A stretch of DNA of 64,000 nucleotides from Nocardia paucivorans NBRC 100373. GTDB lineage: Bacteria; Actinomycetota; Actinomycetes; Mycobacteriales; Mycobacteriaceae. Under the pieces are notes generated by a model, which made no database searches, was not told the origin of the DNA, and saw only the letters and a list, made by a program, of their open reading frames with translations. Shown in pieces: positions 31,715 through 41,159 of the stretch (position 1 is its first letter; the number at the start of each line of letters is the position of its first letter). Both the position numbers and the translations under genes were made by a program. Location of the stretch: the NCBI RefSeq assembly GCF_000308675.1, contig NZ_BAGE01000058.1:1-64000 (forward strand), written 5' to 3'.

Positions 31715-32942
31715 GGTACCCGAGGGGTAACGCGAAGACGAGCAATGCGGCCACCGCCACCACGGCCACGCATTCGGCGCCCACCGAATCGAATGCCAAC
31801 CCGGTGGCGGTCATGCCGATGGACACCCCCACCGCGGTGACGACCCCCTCGACGGAGGTGAACCGGGCCAGGGCAGCCGTCGACAACCGCTCCTGAACGA
31901 GCGTCTGCCAGACGACTCCGGCGGCCGATATGGCGCAACCGGCCGTCACGCACCCCACGAACAGAATGGTCGGGCCGAGGACGGTTCGGTCGGAATAGCC
32001 GGCGATCGCCCCGGCTTCACATGCGACGGCACCGGTCACGGCCATGGCGGCCAATCGCCAACCGAATCTGCGCAAACCCGCGACCATCGATAGAGAACCG
32101 GTCGAACTTGCCGCCGCCATTCCCGCCGCCAGTACCGCTCACAGTCCGGCGCCCCCGTTCGCACCCACCGTGAGTGTCGGCCCCGCCACCGCCACCATTC
32201 CGATGACGAACGAAATCGTGAACCATAATCCAACCGACCAACCGAGCCAGGGTTCGCGGGTGACGACCGCACGAAACGACCCGTAATCATCGGATACGCC
32301 ATCGGGTTTTTCTCCGGTCGGTGTACCGAGGTTTTCCACCCATGCCCGACGGGCATGAACCAGTGCGAGAATATTCGGCCCGAAGGTTGCCGAATCGAGC
32401 AGGAGAATCCCGACGAATCCCAATTTCCCGAGCAGAATCACCGCTGTCGGCGGGCCGAGCAGAACACTGGTGTCCAAGATGATGGCCAGAATGGCGTTGG
32501 CCGTACGCAGCTGCCGCGCGGGCACCACATCCGGCAATATCGCCGTCGCCGCCGGACCGTAGAACGCCGTGGCGATCCCGTACCCGGCGGCCGACACCGC
32601 CATGGCCGTCAACGAATTGCCGACCACCACGGAAAACAGCGCCAATCCGGCCTGCGCCCCGATTCGCGTCAGGTCCGCCCCGATCATGACCGCGAACCTG
32701 TCGTATCGCGATGCCACCGCCCCTGCCAGGGGAACACACAGAAAACGCCCCGCCCACAAACTCACCAACACCAGCGACAAGGCGCCGGATCCGCCGAATC
32801 GCTGCACCGAATACATCGCAAACGCGACGGGGATGATGCCATCGGTCAGGGCGGAGCACGCGCTGCCGATACAGATCCCGCGGAAGGCACGGCCCCGCAA
32901 CGGCTCGGCGGCGGTGGCGAAGATGGCTCGGATGGCTCCCAT
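31674..32942 (-). pseudogene. MFS transporter interrupted by one in-frame TGA
   Basis: The sequence encodes a typical 12-helix major facilitator protein of 422 residues if the TGA at 32139-32141 is read through. Both halves are in the same frame: the first ends ...VAVAGPTLTVGANGGAGL, then stop, then AVLAAGMAAASSTGSLS continuing through the remaining helices. A single G to A change from TGG (Trp) to TGA explains it. The first 267 residues cover about eight helices and would be unlikely to transport. The ATG at 32942 is 16 bp after the hydrolase stop, so the two formed an operon. The alternative is a sequencing error. Substrate unknown. Confidence 0.85.
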
Positions 32943-32958
32943 CCCGCGCGACGATGGT

Positions 32959-33819
32959 TCAGCGGTCGCGCAACCACTTCTCGATGCGGTCGACGGTGCT
33001 GCTCGGATCTTGAATCCAGCCATTGTGGCCGAGGTTCCCGGGTGCGTGCCAAGTGGTTATTTCCGCGTGGGGCAACTTTTCCAATAGATGCCGAGCAGAG
33101 GACTGTGGGGTGAGCTCGTCGCCGGACATGGTGATGGACAGCACGGGCAACTTCAGGCGCGCGATGCGTTCCTCGTAGTCGATATCGGCACCCACCGGGA
33201 CGAAACGCCCGGTACGGGCCAACCGCGCCCAGTCGGAGATGAGTACCTTGGACTGCCGTCCGAAACCGGCCGGACCGAGTCGATCGCCGGGCCAGACGCC
33301 GGCGAGATTGGCGGTCAAGGAGACCGCGGCGGTACCGACCAGCATGCCGGGACGAATGAGCCCGCGATAGCCGCGGTAATACGGTGTGCCGGAGGCGATC
33401 AGGATGATCCCGCCGAGTCGGCCGCGGATTCGGGCGGCATACATGACGGCGAGCTGACCGCCCAGACTGTGGCCCAGCAGATAGGGGGTGCTGTCGGGGA
33501 ATCGGGTCCGCACCACCTCGAAGATCGCGGGGAAGTCCACCGATACCAGCTCGTGGTAACCGTAGCTGCTGGTGGCATCCGGTTTGGGGGTGCTGTCGCC
33601 ATTGCCGCGCAGTTCACCGATCGCCACGTCGAAACCACGTTTTGCCAGCTCACGGGCGAAGTACAGGTAGTACTCGGCGGGTACGCCCAGACCGGGAACC
33701 ACCACCACGACGGGACGCGGCGCATCGAGGGTGACCGAGTGTCGGTGCGCGCCCGAGGCCGGAATCAGCCGCACCGGGACGGTGCTGCCGTCGGGCATCT
33801 GGATCGGTACCGTTTCCAC
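32959..33819 (-). CDS. Alpha/beta hydrolase (serine aminopeptidase-like)
   Basis: The 286-residue protein has the alpha/beta-hydrolase fold with oxyanion region VVVPGLGVPAEYY, nucleophile elbow GHSLGG (Ser118), an acid in MSGDELTPQ and a histidine in APGNLGHNGW. It resembles lysophospholipase or aminopeptidase-like hydrolases. No signal peptide is visible. It is 100 bp downstream of the TetR gene on the same strand and 16 bp upstream of the broken MFS gene; a TetR-hydrolase-efflux unit would fit detoxification of a small molecule, but that is inference. Confidence 0.88.
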   Translation of the reverse strand: METVPIQMPDGSTVPVRLIPASGAHRHSVTLDAPRPVVVVVPGLGVPAEYYLYFARELAKRGFDVAIGELRGNGDSTPKPDATSSYGYHELVSVDFPAIFEVVRTRFPDSTPYLLGHSLGGQLAVMYAARIRGRLGGIILIASGTPYYRGYRGLIRPGMLVGTAAVSLTANLAGVWPGDRLGPAGFGRQSKVLISDWARLARTGRFVPVGADIDYEERIARLKLPVLSITMSGDELTPQSSARHLLEKLPHAEITTWHAPGNLGHNGWIQDPSSTVDRIEKWLRDR

Positions 33820-33919
33820 CGCACCCAGCCTAATGCGCCTCGTGGGGTATCGAACGACGCCGAATCGAGCGGAGTGTCGGCACGAACACGTCCGATCGAT
33901 TCGTCGGCCCGGGGTGCCG

Positions 33920-34552
33920 TCAGGCCGCGACCGCGCCCATGATCACCCGACTGAGCACCTCGATGACCTCTTCCATCGGGCGGCGCGGTTGGGTGCCGCT
34001 CCATTCGTCGAGCACATGATTGATCGCACCGATTACGGCCATTGCCCGCAGGTCGTAGTCGCCGGGGGGAAGCGCACCCTGTTTCGCCGCGTCCTCGACG
34101 GTGCCGGTGAGCAGCATCCCCCATTCCCGGCGTGATTCCAGGCGCTTCTTCTCCACCTTGGGGCCTGCGCCGACCACCTCGACCAATGCGACCCGCGCCC
34201 GGCGTGGATCGGTTCCGATGGACTGCATATAGGCACGTACCGCGGCGGTGATGTTCTCGCGAGCGCTCGCTCCGGCGTGTTCGTCGAGTGCGGCCAGCAC
34301 CGCGGAGCGGGACTCGCGATCGATCAGATCGAACAGTTCCAGCAGTAACGACTCCCGCCCGGTGAACTCCTCGTAGAACTGCCGCGAGGAGAGTCCCGCG
34401 TCCTTGCAGATAGCGCCGACCGAGCTATTGGCATAACCGTCTCGGGCGAAAACCGTCAACCCGGACTCCAAAAAACGCGCACGCCTTTGCCGTTGCCGGT
34501 CTTCTATGGGCTGTCCGGCATACTTCCGCCCCGAATTCACATCCTGTGACAT
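33920..34552 (-). CDS. TetR-family regulator
   Basis: The 210-residue protein has a TetR helix-turn-helix at about residues 43-62 (NSSVGAICKDAGLSSRQFYEEF). The ATG at 34552 (MSQDVNSGRKYAGQPIEDRQ) is the most plausible start; the frame extends 47 codons further upstream into arginine-rich sequence that lacks similarity. It is the first gene of a possible unit TetR, hydrolase, MFS transporter, all on the minus strand. Upstream is a very AT-rich stretch that contains an inverted repeat and is the likely promoter and operator region. Confidence 0.88.
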   Translation of the reverse strand: MSQDVNSGRKYAGQPIEDRQRQRRARFLESGLTVFARDGYANSSVGAICKDAGLSSRQFYEEFTGRESLLLELFDLIDRESRSAVLAALDEHAGASARENITAAVRAYMQSIGTDPRRARVALVEVVGAGPKVEKKRLESRREWGMLLTGTVEDAAKQGALPPGDYDLRAMAVIGAINHVLDEWSGTQPRRPMEEVIEVLSRVIMGAVAA

Positions 34553-34951
34553 CGACGCAAACAATACAGAACCGCCCGATCCTCGCATCACCGATCGGGC
34601 CGGTCCGGGCAGCGACAAGCCCCGCGCCCCAACCGAAAACGGCTGCGCGCATCGAAACCGCTGTATTCGTACCATCGCGACCATACAGGTCATCGCGGCG
34701 ATACATCTTATTTTAAAGGGAAATACTAGAATAATTTTCGTATTGCAATGTATGAAATTGCCCGTGCCGTATGGCGATCCGAGAGCCGGACGACCATCCG
34801 TTGTCCTCGCCCATCTCTGCTATACGTGTGAGCGCGGCGAGCGTTACACATCCGCGCGACTCCGATATCCCGACAAGAAATCTCGGCACGGACGCCGTGG
34901 CTTCGGTGCGCCCCCACGGACTTCGGTGCCATGGCGCTCTAGGGTGACGCC
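34553..34951. other. 399-bp gap with a strikingly AT-rich segment
   Basis: No convincing gene is present. Bases 34701-34760 have 14 G/C out of 60 (23 percent), in contrast to the surrounding high-GC sequence. It contains the inverted repeat TTTCGTA-N8-TATGAAA (34736-34757) with one mismatch per arm. Divergent promoters for the TetR gene and the ZIP-like gene should lie here. Confidence 0.55.
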
Positions 34952-35638
34952 ATGGTCACCGCGCTGTTCTACGGACTGGGCACCGCGATCCCGCTGTTGA
35001 TCGGCGCGGCCATCGGATTGCGATGGACACTACCCGCGCCCTTGCTCGCCTCCCTGATGGCCTTCGGCGCGGGCGCCATGATCGCCGCGGTATCGAACGA
35101 ACTGTTCGAACCGTCGTTCGTGCAGACCGGCCCGATGGTCGCGGGAACGGCGCTACTCGCCGGTGCCGGTGTCTATGTCGGCGCGGATCTGTTCATCGAA
35201 CGCAAGATCGGTCCGGGGGCGGTGGGCTGGGCCCTCATGCTCGGCACCGTGCTCGATGGGGTACCGGAGAACAGTGCGCTCGGAGTCGGACTCGGAGCGG
35301 GCGGGATCACCCTCTTGGTGGCCATCGCCGTCGGCAATACCCCCGAAGCGATCAGCGGATCCGCGTTGATGCGCCGGCAACATGGTTTCGAACCCACCGC
35401 GGCCTTTGGCCTCTGGGCCCTGACGGGCACGATTCTGGTCCTCGTCACCGTCGGAAGCCAGGCGCTGTCGAATCACTTGTCCGCCAACGCCGACGGCGTC
35501 GTACAAGCGTTCGCCGGGGGCGCCACCATAGCGGTACTCGCCGACTCCCTTATGCCCGAGGCGTATCGAGAGGGCGGGTGGTGGGTCGGCATGGCGACGG
35601 CCGCCGGTTTCCTCGTGGCCTTCCTACTCGGCCGATAG
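34952..35638 (+). CDS. ZIP-like membrane transporter family protein
   Basis: The 228-residue protein is almost wholly hydrophobic, with about seven predicted membrane helices. The motifs DGVPENSALGV and GNTPEAISGSALM correspond to the metal-binding helices of the ZIP/ZupT family, which normally carry HNxPEG and HxxPEG. Here the histidines of both motifs are replaced (DGVPEN and GNTPEA), so metal transport is uncertain. The ATG at 34952 gives the family-like N-terminus. It stands alone between the AT-rich gap and the groEL terminator. Confidence 0.75.
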   Translation: MVTALFYGLGTAIPLLIGAAIGLRWTLPAPLLASLMAFGAGAMIAAVSNELFEPSFVQTGPMVAGTALLAGAGVYVGADLFIERKIGPGAVGWALMLGTVLDGVPENSALGVGLGAGGITLLVAIAVGNTPEAISGSALMRRQHGFEPTAAFGLWALTGTILVLVTVGSQALSNHLSANADGVVQAFAGGATIAVLADSLMPEAYREGGWWVGMATAAGFLVAFLLGR

Positions 35639-35709
35639 TAGAGGCGGTCGCGGACATACAGGCGTGAACGAGCCGCGTTCGGCACTCGGACATCGCGACC
35701 CCGAAATGC

Positions 35710-35749
35710 CCGAAGGCCGGTCCACCGCGGAGGGTGGACCGGCCTTCGG
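35710..35749 (-). terminator. groEL2 terminator hairpin
   Basis: A perfect 17-bp stem (35710-35726 with 35733-35749; inner arm GGCCGGTCCACC/GGTGGACCGGCC) surrounds a 6-nt loop, 28 bp past the groEL2 stop on the minus strand. It could also end the plus-strand ZIP-like transcript. Confidence 0.85.
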
Positions 35750-35777
35750 TTCGAAAGGTGTTGCCGGGAAGCAGGAC

Positions 35778-37403
<1,626 letters not shown>

Positions 37404-37540
37404 TGCGGTGAGATCCTCCAAGTAATGAGGCTGACACATAGAGTGACCGCCTTGTCGGGTCACCCCAGGTTCGCTTGGCCAGGCTCGGTGCCCGCGACGG
37501 ACGACCGGGGTGTCGTGTGCCCGATCTCACCGTCCCGACC

Positions 37541-37565
37541 TAGCACTCACGGGTCGAGAGTGCCA
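37541..37565. promoter_or_regulatory. CIRCE element (HrcA operator), proximal
   Basis: TAGCACTC-N9-GAGTGCCA matches the CIRCE consensus TTAGCACTC-N9-GAGTGCTAA with correct 9-bp spacing. It lies about 140 bp upstream of the groEL2 start codon. HrcA binds CIRCE and represses chaperonin genes until heat stress. Confidence 0.92.
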
Positions 37566-37574
37566 AAGCCATTA

Positions 37575-37600
37575 TTAGCACTCGGGGGGTGCGAGTGCAA
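37575..37600. promoter_or_regulatory. CIRCE element (HrcA operator), distal
   Basis: TTAGCACTC-N9-GAGTGCAA is a second CIRCE 9 bp beyond the first. The left half-site is perfect. A tandem pair is known from groEL2 promoters of relatives. It lies just after the 3' end of the small hypothetical gene at 37616. Confidence 0.92.
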
Positions 37601-37615
37601 GGTAACCGTCCCGCG

Positions 37616-37909
37616 CTACAGCACGTCGGTGACCCGCAGAGCCAAGGCCAGAAAGGCATCGGCGCGACGTTCCTCCGGGGTCCGCGGTTCCCCTTCCTCC
37701 ACGGTGACGAACTCGGCGTCGTGCAGCAACAGCTCCGCTTCCACTCGCATAATGGCCCGGATGAAGGGGGGAGCCACTTCCGGGGGCAGATCCCCGTTGA
37801 CGACATAGCTCCCATCGGCCCGCGATTCCGTCGACACATACGACAGCGCGCGCAGCAGATCCTCCCGGCGCTCCCCCGCCACCAGGTCGGAGTCCGTGTC
37901 ATCCGCCAT
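37616..37909 (-). CDS. Conserved hypothetical protein upstream of groEL2
   Basis: The 97-residue product (MADDTDSDLVAGERREDLLRAL...) is soluble, acidic and predominantly helical, with no membrane segment or signal peptide. The coding evidence is its high G/C at third codon positions and its clear start 92 bp after the ClpC2-like gene. A small hypothetical gene (Rv0441c) occupies the same place beside groEL2 in M. tuberculosis, but I cannot confirm orthology by sequence. No function can be assigned. Confidence 0.7.
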   Translation of the reverse strand: MADDTDSDLVAGERREDLLRALSYVSTESRADGSYVVNGDLPPEVAPPFIRAIMRVEAELLLHDAEFVTVEEGEPRTPEERRADAFLALALRVTDVL

Positions 37910-38001
37910 TGCTATAGATTACCGGTCACCGCGGCGCGAATGCGCGCACCACCGGGGAAGGGCGAGACGTTTCGACACATCCCGCCCCACCCGCCTCCGG
38001 A

Positions 38002-38802
38002 TCACTCCTCGCCGGCCGAATCCCGCTCCGCCACGATTTGGCCGAGCACTTCGAGCAGCCGCCCTTCGACCGCCGATTTCACCAGCCCGAGCCCGGACAG
38101 CAGACCTGTTCCGTTCTCGTTCTCGAGCAACGCCAACAGGATGTGCTCGGTGCCGACATAGTTGTGCCCGAGCCGTAGGGCCTCGCGGAAGGTCAGTTCC
38201 AGGACCTTCTTGGCCCCCGTGTCGAACGGGACGAGTCCGCGCATCTTTCCCGAGGCGACCGCGGCACGCAGTGCCGCACCGGTGAGCTTGTCCGACGCGT
38301 CGGCCTCCGCCTCCGGCGTCACCGCCGCCGCGATGGCCGCGGCCTCGAGTGCTTCGGCCGAGATGCCCTGATCGACGATCAGCCGGGCGGCCAGCGCGTC
38401 GGGCTCGGTGAGCAGTCCCAACACCAGGTGCACCGGTCCGATCTGCTTACCGCCCGAGATCCGCGCGGCCTCCTGGGAAGCCACGACAACGGCGCGGGCA
38501 CGCTCGGTGAACTTGCCGAAACCGGCATTGGGATCCATGGTCGCCGCCGCGGGATCACTGGGCGTTCTGGGAACGAACCGCTTCTGCGCGGCCTGTTTGC
38601 TGACCCCCATACTCGCGCCGATCTCGGTCCAGGAAGCGCCGGCGCGCCTGGCCTGGTCGACGAAATGGCCGATCAGATGATCGGCCACCTCACCCAGGTG
38701 ATCCGCGGCAACCACGGCATCGGAGAGCTGGTCGAGCACATTGTCGGGACGGGCTTTTTTGATGACCTCGATGAGGTCGTCCAAACGTACAGTAGAAGAC
38801 AT
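38002..38802 (-). CDS. ClpC2-like protein: Clp N-domain with N-terminal HTH
   Basis: The 266-residue protein has a helix-turn-helix at about residues 52-76 (GASWTEIGASMGVSKQAAQKRF) followed by a Clp N-terminal repeat domain over about residues 97-255 (FTERARAVVVASQEAARISGG, VGTEHILLALL) and no ATPase domain. This is the layout of mycobacterial ClpC2, an adaptor-like decoy that resembles the ClpC1 N-domain, binds cyclomarin-type antibiotics, and is reported to regulate itself. The ATG follows directly after two identical-looking operators and a promoter placed for a leaderless mRNA. It is followed by a small gene and groEL2 on the same strand. Confidence 0.9.
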   Translation of the reverse strand: MSSTVRLDDLIEVIKKARPDNVLDQLSDAVVAADHLGEVADHLIGHFVDQARRAGASWTEIGASMGVSKQAAQKRFVPRTPSDPAAATMDPNAGFGKFTERARAVVVASQEAARISGGKQIGPVHLVLGLLTEPDALAARLIVDQGISAEALEAAAIAAAVTPEAEADASDKLTGAALRAAVASGKMRGLVPFDTGAKKVLELTFREALRLGHNYVGTEHILLALLENENGTGLLSGLGLVKSAVEGRLLEVLGQIVAERDSAGEE

Positions 38803-38803
38803 G

Positions 38804-38850
38804 CGTCAACCCTAGGTTGACGATAAGGATTCGTCAACCCTAGATTGACG
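38804..38850 (-). promoter_or_regulatory. Leaderless promoter with two operators of the ClpC2-like gene
   Basis: Two 19-bp dyads, CGTCAACCCTAGGTTGACG (38804-38822) and CGTCAACCCTAGATTGACG (38832-38850), lie 9 bp apart, a 28-bp period. On the minus strand the distal one supplies a -35 TTGACG and the proximal one a -10 TAGGGT with a 17-bp spacer. The -10 is 6 nt from the ATG, so transcription should begin at the start codon. Binding of the operators would block the promoter. Confidence 0.8.
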
Positions 38851-38857
38851 CTAGGGA

Positions 38858-39796
38858 TCAGTGCCCGGCGTCCTCCCGATCGCGTTTTCCACCGGGCCGC
38901 CGCAACCGCAAGCGCGAATCCCCTCGCAATACCGGTCGACGGATATCCGGGCGGCGCAGCGCCGGCCGTCGCAACCCGGCGATCCGGCCGTCGGCCCGCC
39001 GATCGGCCCGCCGCTGTGCCCGGCGTTCGGCGGGTTTGTGCTGCCAGGTCTCCGGCCGCGCCGCCACCCACCGCTGCGAGTACCAGGCGAACGGGATGTG
39101 CCCCAGATACAGCACGATCAGCACCAGCAGCAGAACCACCGGATAGGTCACCAGGGCGGCACCGGCCAGGGCCACCAGCGCCAGCAACCCGGCCGCGGCC
39201 TGCGGCGCCACCGACACCGACTTCAGCGCCAAGGTCGGAATGGTGCTCACGCACAGCGCGGCGGTGCAGATGGTCCACGCCGCCACCCCATAGAAATTGG
39301 ACCACCAACCCGGACCCAGCTGCTGATACAGCGCCACGGGCGCCATGGCGATGAGCGCACCTGCCGGGGCCGGGACGCCGACGAAGTAATCGCGCGCCCA
39401 ATCCGGACGGGTGTCGTCGTCCATCAGGGTGTTGAACCGGGCCAGCCGCAAGACGATGCCCACCGCGAACATCAATGCGATGATCCACCCGACGCCGCTG
39501 TCGTCATCGAGCAACGCCACATACAGCACAAGCGCCGGTGCCACCCCGAAGGAGATCGCGTCGGACAGCGAGTCCAGCTCCGCGCCGATTTTGGTCGTGG
39601 CCGACAGCAACCGGGCCAGCCGCCCGTCCAGGGTGTCCAGGACGGCCGCGGCGCCGATCATGGCGAGCGAGACCCCCCATTCCCCCTCCAGGCCGAATTT
39701 CACCGCGGACAGCCCGGAGCACAGCGCCAGGATGGTGATGATGCTCGGCAGCAGCCGAATCGTTCGGCGCCGCCGTCCCTCGACGATCTGCTCCAT
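38858..39796 (-). CDS. pssA: CDP-diacylglycerol-serine O-phosphatidyltransferase
   Basis: The 312-residue integral membrane enzyme makes phosphatidylserine from CDP-diacylglycerol and serine. It carries the full CDP-alcohol phosphatidyltransferase motif: Asp57-Gly58-x2-Ala61-Arg62-x8-Gly71-x3-Asp75-x3-Asp79. About seven membrane helices follow, and the C-terminus is an unusually long Arg-rich basic tail (about 70 residues) beyond the last helix. I chose the ATG at 39796 that overlaps the psd stop (TGATG); the GTG at 39799 is an alternative. It is the second gene of the psd-pssA operon, as Rv0437c-Rv0436c. Confidence 0.93.
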   Translation of the reverse strand: MEQIVEGRRRRTIRLLPSIITILALCSGLSAVKFGLEGEWGVSLAMIGAAAVLDTLDGRLARLLSATTKIGAELDSLSDAISFGVAPALVLYVALLDDDSGVGWIIALMFAVGIVLRLARFNTLMDDDTRPDWARDYFVGVPAPAGALIAMAPVALYQQLGPGWWSNFYGVAAWTICTAALCVSTIPTLALKSVSVAPQAAAGLLALVALAGAALVTYPVVLLLVLIVLYLGHIPFAWYSQRWVAARPETWQHKPAERRAQRRADRRADGRIAGLRRPALRRPDIRRPVLRGDSRLRLRRPGGKRDREDAGH

Positions 39797-40521
39797 CACG
39801 CCTCGGCGGGCGGCAGTACCGCCAGCACCGTCTCCCCTCCGATAGTGCGCTGTCCGAGATCGACGAGCGGCTCGGTGCCTTCCGGGAAATAGGTGTCGAC
39901 CCGCGAGCCGAAACGGATCAGACCATAGGTGTCACCGATGGTGAGCACATCACCCGGCACGGCGTCGCAGACGATCCGACGGGCCAGCAACCCGGCGATC
40001 TGCACCACCACGACCCGCTGACCGGTCACGGTCTCGATGACCATGCTGTTGCGCTCGTTCACCGCGCTGGCCTCGGGTAGGTCGGCGGAACGGAACTGCC
40101 CGGGCTGATGCCGGACGGCACGCACGGTGCCCGATACCGGGGTGCGCTGGACGTGCACGTCCAATACGGACAAGAAGATGCTCACCCGTGGGAGCGGACG
40201 ATCGCCCAGGCCCAGTTCTGCGGGCGGTACGGCGGTGTCGACCAGGGCGACCTCCCCGTCCGCGGGCGCGACCACCACGCCGCGACGGTTGGGGGGGACC
40301 CGGTGCGGATGACGGAAGAACGCCGCGCACGCGGCGGCGGTCACCAATCCGGCTCGACGTACCCAGCGCCGTTTACCACCGAGAACCGCGACGGCCAGTG
40401 GCGCTGCCACGAACGGCAGACCGGCCGGATGTAGTGGCGGGATCGCATGGCGCACCAAATCGACCACATGGCCGAGACCGGTGCGTTCGGGCGTGCCGGG
40501 CGGGGTGGGACGGCGTGCCAC
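39796..40521 (-). CDS. psd: Phosphatidylserine decarboxylase proenzyme
   Basis: The 241-residue proenzyme (from GTG 40521, GAGGAG 3 nt upstream) decarboxylates phosphatidylserine to phosphatidylethanolamine. It is of the short, archaeal/mycobacterial type. The self-cleavage site that yields the pyruvoyl group is Gly205-Ser206 in IRFGSRVD. Other conserved parts include APADGEVALVD and SIFLSVLDVHVQRTPVSG. A longer reading frame starts upstream at 40590 but the extra residues are unlike the family. The stop overlaps the pssA start, giving tight coupling of the two consecutive steps. Confidence 0.94.
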   Translation of the reverse strand: MARRPTPPGTPERTGLGHVVDLVRHAIPPLHPAGLPFVAAPLAVAVLGGKRRWVRRAGLVTAAACAAFFRHPHRVPPNRRGVVVAPADGEVALVDTAVPPAELGLGDRPLPRVSIFLSVLDVHVQRTPVSGTVRAVRHQPGQFRSADLPEASAVNERNSMVIETVTGQRVVVVQIAGLLARRIVCDAVPGDVLTIGDTYGLIRFGSRVDTYFPEGTEPLVDLGQRTIGGETVLAVLPPAEA

Positions 40522-40654
40522 AGACTCCTCTTTCGTGTTCGGTGCGGTCTCCGCGCCGGCTCGGCCGGTGTGCCGCCATAGCGGTGGCATACCGGCCGAA
40601 CGAACAGGCGCAGGCGATCACACCTTACGCGCTTCGGGTCGGTGGCACCCGGTG

Positions 40655-40927
40655 TCAGCCCACTCGGCTGCGACCGGTCACCAACTTGACCAGGAACAGC
40701 AGAATCACCGCACCGGCCAGGCAGGTGATGAAGCTGAAGATCAACCCGCCACCGGCCACATCGACGCCGAGGACACTGAGCAGGAAGCCACCCAAGAGGC
40801 CGCCCACCACGCCGACGACAATGTTGAGCAGGATGCCCTGCTGTTCGTCGGTGTGCATGATCTTGCTGGCGATCCACCCGGCGATACCGCCGATGATGAT
40901 CCACCCGACAATACCGAGACCGAGCAT
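40655..40927 (-). CDS. GlsB/YeaQ/YmgE-family small membrane protein
   Basis: The 90-residue protein has three hydrophobic helices, begins LGLGIVGWIIIGGIAGWIASKI and has the glycine-rich segment VVGVVGGLLGGFLLSVLG that is typical of transglycosylase-associated (GlsB/YeaQ/YmgE) stress proteins. These are small inner-membrane proteins of poorly known function, often induced by stress. It is monocistronic, upstream of psd on the same strand with 133 bp between. The family assignment is robust but no biochemical role is known. Confidence 0.9.
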   Translation of the reverse strand: MLGLGIVGWIIIGGIAGWIASKIMHTDEQQGILLNIVVGVVGGLLGGFLLSVLGVDVAGGGLIFSFITCLAGAVILLFLVKLVTGRSRVG

Positions 40928-41012
40928 ATTCTCCCTCGCTCCACTCTAGTTCGGATCACGCCCCGGGGCGGGCGCATGGTGCGAATACCCGGTATGGGGG
41001 AGGCAAACCGCA

Positions 41013-41040
41013 TTGCGCTGTTCGAACTTCGAGCTAATAT
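41013..41040 (+). promoter_or_regulatory. Candidate fabH promoter
   Basis: TTGCGC (41013-41018) and TAATAT (41035-41040) with a 16-bp spacer resemble a sigma-A type promoter about 120 bp upstream of the fabH ATG. The spacer includes TTCGAA. The 120-nt leader leaves room for regulation. Confidence 0.5.
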
Positions 41041-41159
41041 GAGGGTGCCTCATGTCTACGGATTGCCCGGCACCGGTGTTCGCACCGACTCCAGGTGAGG
41101 AACCACATCGAATTCGGGGACGACCCCGCGGCCCCGCCGCAGGTATATAGGAGACGACC

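Noticed and set aside
32121..32141. Programmed read-through or selenocysteine at the MFS stop codon
   Set aside because: No selenocysteine element is visible and Trp fits the position; a simple nonsense change is more likely.
41019..41034. SOS (LexA) box in the fabH promoter
   Set aside because: TTCGAA occurs but the required second half-site GTTCGA at the proper spacing is absent.
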